Positions 26,924 to 34,150 of a DNA stretch of 64,000 nt are shown here, one piece after another. The position numbers were made by a program, and so were the translations under genes. This DNA is from an uncultured Acidobacteriota bacterium (lineage in GTDB: Bacteria; Acidobacteriota; Terriglobia; UBA7540): positions 1-64,000 of the forward strand of contig CALCEB010000202.1 in assembly GCA_937900045.1 (NCBI GenBank), written 5' to 3'. The notes beneath the pieces are model-generated. The model made no database searches. It was not told the origin of the DNA and was given only the letters and a program-made list of their open reading frames with translations. Position 1 is the stretch's first letter. Every line of letters begins with the position of its first letter.

Positions 26924-26986
26924 AGGAAAACCTCTGAAGTTGATTCGATATCTAGAAATGGTCTGATGCTTTTGACCATGGCCCGG

Positions 26987-27382
26987 TCAGGGGCGAAGGT
27001 GCGAAATCACGAATGATTTGAACGGTTCGTAATGATTTTTTCTCAAACCATTGAAGTCCGCAGTGGTGAAGACGGACATCTCGTACCTGGCATCCCGCGA
27101 CCTAGCCTTCAACAACTGATACGATTTAATAGGCTGGGGGGAGTCCCTGAATAGAGACAGGTTCTCTAGCGCCCATTTTTCCGTGTTCTTTTGATCCTTT
27201 CGCCCTTCATACCTTATGATCTGTACTCCTTCTTGTGCGGCTAACGCTCGAAACCAGTGCAGGGCGCAGTAAAACAATACTGTAATCGCCCAGCCCGCAA
27301 ACTCGCCATCAGCCAGCGCATAATCGTTGAGAAACTTTTCATTGTGGAGCGCCTTGGCTCGATGTTCCGCTGGAGTTGCCAT
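26987..27382 (-). CDS. Possible HEPN-like small protein (third gene of cassette)
   Basis: 131 residues, mostly helical. HNEKFLNDYALADGEFAGWA and ITVLFYCALHWFRALAAQ resemble the first helices of a HEPN fold, and the later YQLLKARSRDARYEMSVFT resembles its C-terminal helices, though a classical R-x4-H near the end is not seen. HEPN proteins are ribonuclease toxins or partners of nucleotidyltransferases. The ATG at 27382 is two bases after the upstream stop, so it is co-translated with 27385-27792. Assignment to HEPN is by overall look only. Confidence 0.5.
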   Translation of the reverse strand: MATPAEHRAKALHNEKFLNDYALADGEFAGWAITVLFYCALHWFRALAAQEGVQIIRYEGRKDQKNTEKWALENLSLFRDSPQPIKSYQLLKARSRDARYEMSVFTTADFNGLRKNHYEPFKSFVISHLRP

Positions 27383-27384
27383 TT

Positions 27385-27792
27385 TCAGCGCCGGTAAAGA
27401 AAGTCAAGGTTATCTTCATCAAACACTTCATCGCCGGCTGGAACCGAGACGGTGTTGAAATCGAAAGCAATCTTTGGATATGCCTTCCTCAGCCGCCATT
27501 CGGCATCGAAAACGGACATTAGATCAGGTTCATTCCGCGAGTCAATGTATGTCCAAACGTTGATTCCGTCTGGATCTGCTGTTGCGCAAACTGCCCAAAC
27601 CTTGGCATTGTCTTTAAGCATTTCAACAAACTCGCTCATCACTGACTTGACTTTCCCATCTCGCTCGGCTAGGGCCGGGCCACTCTCTCCGGCCGGCCAC
27701 ACGTTGTCTGGCAGCGAGGAGGAGTCTAGTTGAAAGTTATCGGGAGGGCGAATCCAAAGAGACTCGCCGGCGTGGACGAATTGGGTGCTCAT
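27385..27792 (-). CDS. Hypothetical protein, possibly nucleotidyltransferase-like (second gene of cassette)
   Basis: 135 residues. The central part reads WAVCATADPDGINVWTYIDS and LRKAYPKIAFDFNTVSV, a strand-turn-strand pattern that could be a minimal nucleotidyltransferase domain, but the GS-x-DxD motif is absent. The N-terminus is polar and proline-rich; the C-terminus ends EDNLDFLYRR. The gene starts 6 bases downstream of the stop of the DUF6941-like gene and ends 2 bases before the HEPN-like gene, so it is tightly coupled to both. No firm family. Confidence 0.5.
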   Translation of the reverse strand: MSTQFVHAGESLWIRPPDNFQLDSSSLPDNVWPAGESGPALAERDGKVKSVMSEFVEMLKDNAKVWAVCATADPDGINVWTYIDSRNEPDLMSVFDAEWRLRKAYPKIAFDFNTVSVPAGDEVFDEDNLDFLYRR

Positions 27793-27798
27793 TTCGAT

Positions 27799-28269
27799 TT
27801 ATACTCCCTGCTGACCAAGGGTGAGCGGCGCGGTCGCAAGGATCCGCGTGCCAGCATCTTCATTCGCCTGATTTGATTCGAGCAGGCAAGGCCCGGGGAT
27901 TCGCCGCGTGGCGTCACGCGGGTTGACATCGTTCCTCTGACTCAACTCGAGCCGGTAAGTACCGGGCACCTTGAACAGAGAATGGGCAAGTGCCCATAGC
28001 GACTGGATAAGGCCTAGTTGCTCAATGGAGTCACTCCACGTCCCGCCTTGCACTTCGTTCCCTTGCGGATCGATAACTCGTAATGAAATAACACAGGGCT
28101 CTAGCACCTCAACTTTATAGTAAACAAAGAAAATGTTGTCCTTTCCATGAGGAACCGGAATTCGCGGAAGGACAATTTTGTCGAAAATGTCATGTACCGT
28201 GACCCTTCCGTCCGGCTCACGGGTTGCCTTTTCGCAAACCAGAAAGGCAAGCAGCTTGGCTTTCGTCAT
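27799..28269 (-). CDS. DUF6941-like protein (first gene of cassette)
   Basis: 156 residues from the ATG at 28269 (a TTG at 28275 is also possible). The start AKLLAFLVCEKATREPDGRVTV followed by HDIFDKIVLPRIP matches the opening of DUF6941 proteins, which begin with a cytoplasmic cysteine-containing strand and a GIFDRI-like motif. The rest is predicted beta sandwich: FFVYYKVEVLEPCVISLRVID and TYRLELSQRNDVNP. No enzymatic residues are apparent. It leads a tight operon with 27385-27792 and 26987-27382; its own function is unknown. Confidence 0.6.
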   Translation of the reverse strand: MTKAKLLAFLVCEKATREPDGRVTVHDIFDKIVLPRIPVPHGKDNIFFVYYKVEVLEPCVISLRVIDPQGNEVQGGTWSDSIEQLGLIQSLWALAHSLFKVPGTYRLELSQRNDVNPRDATRRIPGPCLLESNQANEDAGTRILATAPLTLGQQGV

Positions 28270-28300
28270 GTGCAAACCATAGCAAACGAAGAATGGGCCG

Positions 28301-29920
28301 TCAAACTACCACCGACTCCTGATACTCGCCAAACACTTTGCGCAGGGTTGAGGCAATCTCGCCCACCGTGGCATACGCCTTCACGGCGTTCAGAATGGCG
28401 GGCATCAGGTTGGCTTGGGTCCGGGCCGCAGTTTCAACTTGGCGAAGGGCAGTTTCCACTTCTGCCGGGTCCCGCCGTGCTCGCAGGCTGCGCAGACGCT
28501 CAACCTGCGCGCGTTCGATCTCAGGATCAATGCGCAGGATGGGCAGCGACGCCAGCTCATCCGAAGCATAGCTGTTGATGCCGACGATCACTCTTTCGTC
28601 GGCTTCCACCGCTCTCTGGTATTCGTAGGCCGCCTGCTGAATCTCCCGCTGGATGAATCCGGATTCGATGGCGCGGGGAACGCCGCCCATTGAGTCAATG
28701 CGGCGGATGTAATCGCGCGCGCCTTCTTCAATGCGGTCCGTCAAGGTTTCAATGTAATAGGAGCCGCCCACAGGGTCCACGCTGTTCGCCACGCCGCTTT
28801 CGTGGGCGATGATCTGTTGGGTGCGCAAGGCGATGAGGGCGGAGGCTTCGGTGGGAAGCGCCAGCGCCTCATCCCGGGAATTCGTGTGGAGGGATTGCGT
28901 CCCGCCCAGCACCGCTGCCATCGCTTGCAGCGTAACGCGCACTATGTTCACATCCGGCTGCTGCGCGGTGAGCGTGCTGCCCCCTGTCTGGGTATGGAAG
29001 CGGAAGACCCAGGAGCGCGGATTTTGCGCCTGGAAGCGTTCCCGCGCCACGTGAGCCCACAGGCGGCGGGCAGCGCGGAACTTGGCGATTTCTTCCAGAA
29101 AATCGTTGTGAGCATTCAGGAAAAACGAAAGGCGCGGGGCGATTTCATCCACGTCGAGGCCCCGGGCGCGGGCTGCTTCGAGGTAGGTAATGGCGTTTGC
29201 AACGGTGAAGGCAATCTCTTGAACGGCAGTGGAACCGGCTTCGCGAATGTGGTAGCCGCTGACCGAAATGGTGTTCCACTCCGGGGCGTGATCGCGGCAA
29301 AATTCGAAGATGTCCGTGACCAGGCGCAAGGCAGGCTGAAGAGGATAGATGTAAGTGCCGCGCGCGATGTATTCCTTCAGAATGTCATTCTGCACCGTGC
29401 CGGCAAGCCGTTTGAGGCTCACGCCTTGTTTTTCCGCCACGGCGAAATAAAGCGCCAGCAGAATGATGGCGGTGGAATTGATGGTCATCGAAGTGGAAAC
29501 GCGGTCCAGCGGAATGCCCGCAAAGAGCGTTTCCATGTCTTCAAGCGAGTCGATGGCCACGCCGGCGCGCCCCACTTCGCCTTGGGCGAGCGGATGGTCC
29601 GAATCAAGTCCAATCTGCGTGGGAAGGTCGAAGGCGACAGAAAGGCCGGTGGTACCATGCTCCAGGAGATAGCGGTAACGAGCATTGGATTCTACCGCCG
29701 TGCCGAAGCCCGCATACTGGCGCATGGTCCAAAGCCGTCCCCGATACTGATCCGGGTGAATCCCGCGGGTGAAGGGGAATTCGCCGGGAAGTCCCAGATC
29801 GTCCTGTTCGCTCCAGCCCGCAAGGTCGGCAGGCGTGTAAAAGGTCTTCGCCTCGATGCCGGAGGAGGTGGTGAATTTGGGCAGACGTTGTGTTTTCGGG
29901 TTGTCTTCCAATATTGGCAT
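28301..29920 (-). CDS. Methylmalonyl-CoA mutase, large (catalytic) chain without B12 domain
   Basis: 539 residues from the ATG at 29920. The catalytic TIM barrel is complete: QYRGRLWTMRQYAGFGTAVE for substrate binding, VAFDLPTQIGLDSDHP, TMTINSTAIILLALY, KEYIARGTYIYP, the histidine in VSGYHIREAGSTAVQE, and FHTQTGGSTLTAQQPDVNIV. The chain stops before the B12-binding module (no DxHxxG), as in the split mutases of archaea and several bacteria, so a separate small B12 subunit must be encoded elsewhere. The enzyme interconverts methylmalonyl-CoA and succinyl-CoA. Closely related acyl-CoA mutases cannot be fully excluded. A small membrane protein gene lies 64 bases upstream. Confidence 0.88.
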   Translation of the reverse strand: MPILEDNPKTQRLPKFTTSSGIEAKTFYTPADLAGWSEQDDLGLPGEFPFTRGIHPDQYRGRLWTMRQYAGFGTAVESNARYRYLLEHGTTGLSVAFDLPTQIGLDSDHPLAQGEVGRAGVAIDSLEDMETLFAGIPLDRVSTSMTINSTAIILLALYFAVAEKQGVSLKRLAGTVQNDILKEYIARGTYIYPLQPALRLVTDIFEFCRDHAPEWNTISVSGYHIREAGSTAVQEIAFTVANAITYLEAARARGLDVDEIAPRLSFFLNAHNDFLEEIAKFRAARRLWAHVARERFQAQNPRSWVFRFHTQTGGSTLTAQQPDVNIVRVTLQAMAAVLGGTQSLHTNSRDEALALPTEASALIALRTQQIIAHESGVANSVDPVGGSYYIETLTDRIEEGARDYIRRIDSMGGVPRAIESGFIQREIQQAAYEYQRAVEADERVIVGINSYASDELASLPILRIDPEIERAQVERLRSLRARRDPAEVETALRQVETAARTQANLMPAILNAVKAYATVGEIASTLRKVFGEYQESVVV

Positions 29921-29984
29921 CTTCTTTCGACGTGGGAGCAGGTCTTGACTTGCCCCTGGGGGACCACTAGGGCCGCCTCTGCAG

Positions 29985-30200
29985 TCAACGGACGCTTCGC
30001 GCCTTGAGAAACGAGTAGAGCGCAAGCAGAATGAGTAGCACCGCGAAGGCCGTCAACGCCCCAAACCACCAGAGACTTGCGGACGGGTTTACGAGATAAT
30101 GCTTCCACTCCTCCAAAGAGACCATGACACATGAACCGGCGAGCCCGAGAAAAGCAACGCCGACAAGAAAATGAAACAGCCGCCGTGCTTGCCGCCACAT
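29985..30200 (-). CDS. Small two-helix membrane protein, function unknown
   Basis: 71 residues from the ATG at 30200 (a TTG at 30230 extends it by ten). Two hydrophobic helices: FHFLVGVAFLGLAGSCVMV and WFGALTAFAVLLILLALYSF, with a short loop between. Such paired helices are common in uncharacterised proteins, sometimes related to PspC-like or transporter accessory proteins. It is co-directional with the mutase gene, so may be transcribed with it. No specific family. Confidence 0.5.
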   Translation of the reverse strand: MWRQARRLFHFLVGVAFLGLAGSCVMVSLEEWKHYLVNPSASLWWFGALTAFAVLLILLALYSFLKARSVR

Positions 30201-30230
30201 GAGTTTCAGGTGAAATCCGGTTCTGCTCAA

Positions 30231-30568
30231 TGGCTCTTCTGTTCCTTACCTAACGGGTCCCGCTATGGAGCCTACGCTGCCAAGAATGAGCCCCGGCGAA
30301 ACCCCGATCCTTTATTTTCATATACATTCTAGCTTTGTTCCTTCTGATTCGAGGCTCGAAAGTGGAGATAGACGGGCTCTTAAAAGGCATCATCGCCATC
30401 CTAATCCCGGCGAGGCTGAAAGCCCCGTCCCTCTTCCAGACTAGCACTTTCCGGCAGGGTAGGTGAGACACGTGAGACAGGAAATTTCCGGGCCGCTTTT
30501 CGCACTTTGAAATCCTTCATTTGGCGGCAAAGCGAGGCGAGGAAAGAAAAGTTGTCCTCTTCCTTCCT
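30231..30568. other. Intergenic region without a supported gene
   Basis: About 340 bases between the small membrane protein and the fusion gene. I see short open frames only, no convincing start, promoter, RNA or repeat. Confidence 0.5.
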
Positions 30569-33500
30569 CTACGGCAGGGCTGAGGCATCGCCCTTTCGCC
30601 AGCCTTGGCCGCGCAACGGCATTCCGGCTGTCGTCCCTGTCAGCTTGCCGTGGTCGAATTCGAGCTGGCCGTTCACGAAGACGTAATCCACACCCACCGG
30701 CAGGCTTACGGGATGGAGATAAGTGCTGGTGTCTTTGATGGTGGCGGGATCAAAGATGGTGATATCGGCGAAATATCCCGGCTTGAGCAGGCCGCGACCG
30801 GCCAGGTGCTCGCGATTGGCGGGCATGCTGGTGATCTTGCGGATGGCTTCTTCGAGCGGCATCAGGCGCTGATCCCGCACGTAATAGCCCAAAAAGCGCG
30901 GCATGGAGCCCCACCCCCTGGGATGATCATGCGGCGAGTAGAGCACGCCATCCATCGAGCTTTCATTGTCGTCCAGGCCGATGCTGGTCCAGGGCTGCTT
31001 CAGTCCGTACTCCAGATCTTTTTCGCTGGCCATGAAATAGAGAGCTTCGGTTTGGGCTTTATCGGCAATAATGAAGTCAAACAGCGCCGTGAGCGGGTCT
31101 TTATGCTCCGTTTGCGCGACCTGGGCCACTGTCTTGCCTTCGTATTTTTTCAGGTCGGGACTCATCACGGAAGAGATCATGACGCCGGAAGCGCCGCCGC
31201 TGTCGAAATAGAGGTTCTCCCAATCGGGGTGGTCTTTAGCCATTTCCTGGCGGATGCGCTGCCGCACGGCTGGATCATGCAGGCGGGCGAGGAGCTTGGC
31301 AGGTCCGCCGTTTGCCACCCAGGGTGGCAGGCTGGAGGCCAGACTTGTAGCTCCGGCAACGTAAGGATACATGTCGGCCGTAACATCGAGCCCGGAATTG
31401 CGGGCGGCTTGAATCTTGGCGATAAGTTTCGGCATGTTTCCCCATCGCGGCTTACCGCTCACCTTGAGGTGAAAGATTTCAACGGGTATCTGAGCTTCGC
31501 GGCCGATGCGGAAAGCTTCATCCACTGCGGCATTTTCGGATGCTCCTTCGCTGCGCATGTGAGTGGCGTAAATGCCGCCGTAAGAGGCAGCGATCTTTGC
31601 AAGCGCAATCAGCTCATCCGTCTTGGCGTAATGTCCGGGCGGATAAATAAGCGCGGTGGAAATGCCGAGCGCACCCTGCTGCATGGCCTGGGCTACCAGG
31701 CTTTCCATTCGCCCGAGTTCGTCCGGAGTGGGAGCGCGGTCCGCATCGCCGATCACCGCCTCGCGCACCTGCGCGGCCCCCACATAGGTACCAATATTCA
31801 GCGGCGTCCCCTGCCTTTCGAGGCGGCGATAGTAACCGCTGAGCGTAGTCCAATCCACGGTGAGGTGGTAATGGTCGAGAAATGGCTTCATAGGAGCCAG
31901 AGTCAAGTCATCCTGTGGAGCGATGGAGCCGCCTTCGCCGGTAATTTCCGAAGTAATTCCCTGCGCCAGCTTGCTGAGCGAGCGGTTATCAATCAGCAGT
32001 GAGAATTCGGACTGGCCAAGCATATCAATGAATCCGGGCGCCACCACCAGGCCCTTTGCGTCAACCACACGCCAAGCCTTCGCGCCCGTGAGCTTCCCCA
32101 TCGCCACAATGCGATCGCCCTGAATGGCCACATCGCCAGCAAACCAGGGATTTCCGGTGCCATCAATGATGTGGCCGTTTTTGATCAATACGTCGTACTC
32201 GCGTCTCGGCTTGGCGGGCGCCATATATCCGGCCACCGCAATTTCCCCCAAGGCCTGTCCAACGATTTTCGTGATCCAATCGTCGGTCAAGGGCACCGCG
32301 ACGCGATTGGCATAGATTGCAAAGGCCAAGTGGCGGCCGTCTGGGGTAGTGAGATACCCAGCGAGACCTTTGCCAGTGACCATGTCGTCGCGGTTGAGAA
32401 GATCGGTGGCGTCGAATGTGCCGGTTTTGGCGTGGACCTTGCCTGCCGCCGGCGATCCGGTCTGAACGTTAAAAAGTGTTCCATCGCGGCCGAGGACCGG
32501 TAGCGCTTTGAAGAAGGCGGGGAAATAGTTCCGGTGGCGCATGGTGGCCAGGTAGTGGACCATAAAATCCGGAGTGAAGAAGGCGGATTGCGCTCCGCCT
32601 GCGCCGTCTCCCTGCGAAGCGCCTCTCAGATCAAGCCCGGCGCGCAACAAAAATTTACGTTCCAGGTCAAATCCTGTCTGGACGCTGGTCACGTGGTCCT
32701 TGCCGAGCACGGCGCCCAGGATGTAAGGCATGACGCTGGCGTGCAAGTTCTGGCTTACTTTCAGTGTGACTTTCACTTCCTCGGAAAGCGGCGGAGAGAC
32801 GTGCTCCGCCACAAGGTTCGCCGGAACATAAGAGACGGCGAGAGCCTTGAAATCAGGCTTGGCATTAGCCACGGGCGAGACAATTGTGATGCCAGCTTCA
32901 TGGAGAGCCTGGGCCAGGACCATTTGCGCAAAGCGGCTGGGCTCGGGAACGGCATAAGCAAAAAGGACGGAAGGCTTTCCGGCCGGCACCGTGCCAGCCA
33001 CGTTAACGGTGTGCGTGCCGTCAGGATTAGTGACGTCAGAAGCCCAGTTGAGGTTCGGATCGGAATTGGCAGGACCGGTGGTGGCATGATTGATGAATTG
33101 GACGTAGCGAGTCTGTGGCGAAACCTTCAAGGTGACGGCTGCGCCCGGCGCATTGCCGGCAATTGCCGTGACGTCCACAATGTTGTCATTCACGATGATG
33201 GGGGAAATCACGGTCCCGGTGCCAAGCTCATGTTCGCCTTCGGGGAAAAGCGAAACATCGACCAGGACGTTGCCATTAATCCGCTTGACGCCGTGGGCTG
33301 CCACCTGCCGGGCAAGCTCGTGGATCACGAGCAGCGGATCACCGGGAACCGCCCGTGTGTCAAAGCTGCCGCCATAGCAATGGTCGGTATTCTCAAAGGC
33401 AAGGGTGCCATCGGGACGGATGCGCCCGGAAATGTTCGGATCGCCGCTCGCCACCAACACCAGATCGCCGTGCAAGGTCCCAACCGAACTGAGCGGCCCC

Positions 33501-33811
33501 GTGCGATAAACTCGAGTATGGAACCGGTAGCCCGGCCCGAGCAACTCCAGGGCCGTGCCTTCGGTCAGAAGCTTGGTGGTGGATGCCGGCGTGAAGAGTT
33601 TGCCGCCGTGAAGCGAATAGACAGGTTGGCCTGTATCAAGAGAAAAGAACTCAATGCCGAAATCCGAGTGGCGGAATTCAGGCCTGGAAATCACCCGCTG
33701 GATCTTGGATTGGAGTGACCTTCCGTCCGGCTGTTGTGCATAAGAGCTGGTTAGTAAGGCAAAAGCCAGAAAGCCCGCAGCAATCGTAAATTTCCAAAAC
33801 CCTTTTGACAT
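30569..33811 (-). CDS. Fusion of D-Ala-D-Ala carboxypeptidase (S13/PBP4) and D-aminoacylase-like amidohydrolase
   Basis: 1080 residues from the ATG at 33811, with GGAGG about 10 bases upstream and a signal peptide (FTIAAGFLAFALLTSSYAQQ). Residues about 30-510 form a peptidase S13 domain: SxxK in PASTTKLL (Ser77, Lys80), SxN in SQNLHAS and KTG in HAKTGTF. This part cleaves the terminal D-Ala of peptidoglycan stems in the periplasm. Residues about 535-1070 match N-acyl-D-amino-acid deacylases: YDVLIKNGHIIDGTGNPWF, VVAPGFIDMLGQSEF, THMRSEG, EIFHLKVSGKPRWGN and SIGLDDNESS. The usual HxH metal pair after PGFID is replaced by LGQ, so the metal centre may be altered or lost. The fused order suggests processing of D-amino acids released from cell wall. 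Function of the second half is uncertain. Confidence 0.85.
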   Translation of the reverse strand: MSKGFWKFTIAAGFLAFALLTSSYAQQPDGRSLQSKIQRVISRPEFRHSDFGIEFFSLDTGQPVYSLHGGKLFTPASTTKLLTEGTALELLGPGYRFHTRVYRTGPLSSVGTLHGDLVLVASGDPNISGRIRPDGTLAFENTDHCYGGSFDTRAVPGDPLLVIHELARQVAAHGVKRINGNVLVDVSLFPEGEHELGTGTVISPIIVNDNIVDVTAIAGNAPGAAVTLKVSPQTRYVQFINHATTGPANSDPNLNWASDVTNPDGTHTVNVAGTVPAGKPSVLFAYAVPEPSRFAQMVLAQALHEAGITIVSPVANAKPDFKALAVSYVPANLVAEHVSPPLSEEVKVTLKVSQNLHASVMPYILGAVLGKDHVTSVQTGFDLERKFLLRAGLDLRGASQGDGAGGAQSAFFTPDFMVHYLATMRHRNYFPAFFKALPVLGRDGTLFNVQTGSPAAGKVHAKTGTFDATDLLNRDDMVTGKGLAGYLTTPDGRHLAFAIYANRVAVPLTDDWITKIVGQALGEIAVAGYMAPAKPRREYDVLIKNGHIIDGTGNPWFAGDVAIQGDRIVAMGKLTGAKAWRVVDAKGLVVAPGFIDMLGQSEFSLLIDNRSLSKLAQGITSEITGEGGSIAPQDDLTLAPMKPFLDHYHLTVDWTTLSGYYRRLERQGTPLNIGTYVGAAQVREAVIGDADRAPTPDELGRMESLVAQAMQQGALGISTALIYPPGHYAKTDELIALAKIAASYGGIYATHMRSEGASENAAVDEAFRIGREAQIPVEIFHLKVSGKPRWGNMPKLIAKIQAARNSGLDVTADMYPYVAGATSLASSLPPWVANGGPAKLLARLHDPAVRQRIRQEMAKDHPDWENLYFDSGGASGVMISSVMSPDLKKYEGKTVAQVAQTEHKDPLTALFDFIIADKAQTEALYFMASEKDLEYGLKQPWTSIGLDDNESSMDGVLYSPHDHPRGWGSMPRFLGYYVRDQRLMPLEEAIRKITSMPANREHLAGRGLLKPGYFADITIFDPATIKDTSTYLHPVSLPVGVDYVFVNGQLEFDHGKLTGTTAGMPLRGQGWRKGDASALP

Positions 33812-33988
33812 TGAGGCATTCCCTCCGAATCCTGCAAACAAGAAATTAAGCTCTCACGGGTCAACGTTCCGCAGCCAGCGCGAACAGGACTATTCCTCTG
33901 GCTGGAGGCTGAGGGTGGATCGCTTTTCAAATTTGATCCACGGTTTTCCCTCACCTTAACTTGGATTATTCCTGAAGCTCCCTTGTAG

Positions 33989-34026
33989 GACCGGAAGGGC
34001 ACGGTTTTAACCGTGCCCTTCCGGTC
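33989..34026. repeat. Perfect 18-bp-arm palindrome
   Basis: GACCGGAAGGGCACGGTT (33989-34006), TT, then its exact reverse complement (34009-34026). It lies between the divergent fusion gene and the phosphoesterase gene and resembles dispersed palindromes of this chromosome; a smaller relative with the same TTTTAA centre is at 56564-56579. Confidence 0.7.
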
Positions 34027-34150
34027 TGCGAATAAGACCTCGTAAATAATTCGGGTTAACGGCGCGTAATTTAATAGACCGGGGCCTGATAGTTTACACC
34101 GTTGTGCTAGGATTGCGCTTTGCATTCTCAGCTCCTCAAACCGGTGATCT

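Noticed and set aside
28802..30007. 401-codon frame opposite the mutase gene
   Set aside because: Shadow of a highly GC-rich real gene; no signal peptide, motif or start site.
32534..33718. 394-codon frame opposite the carboxypeptidase half of the fusion gene
   Set aside because: Opposite strand of a gene with a complete S13 motif set.
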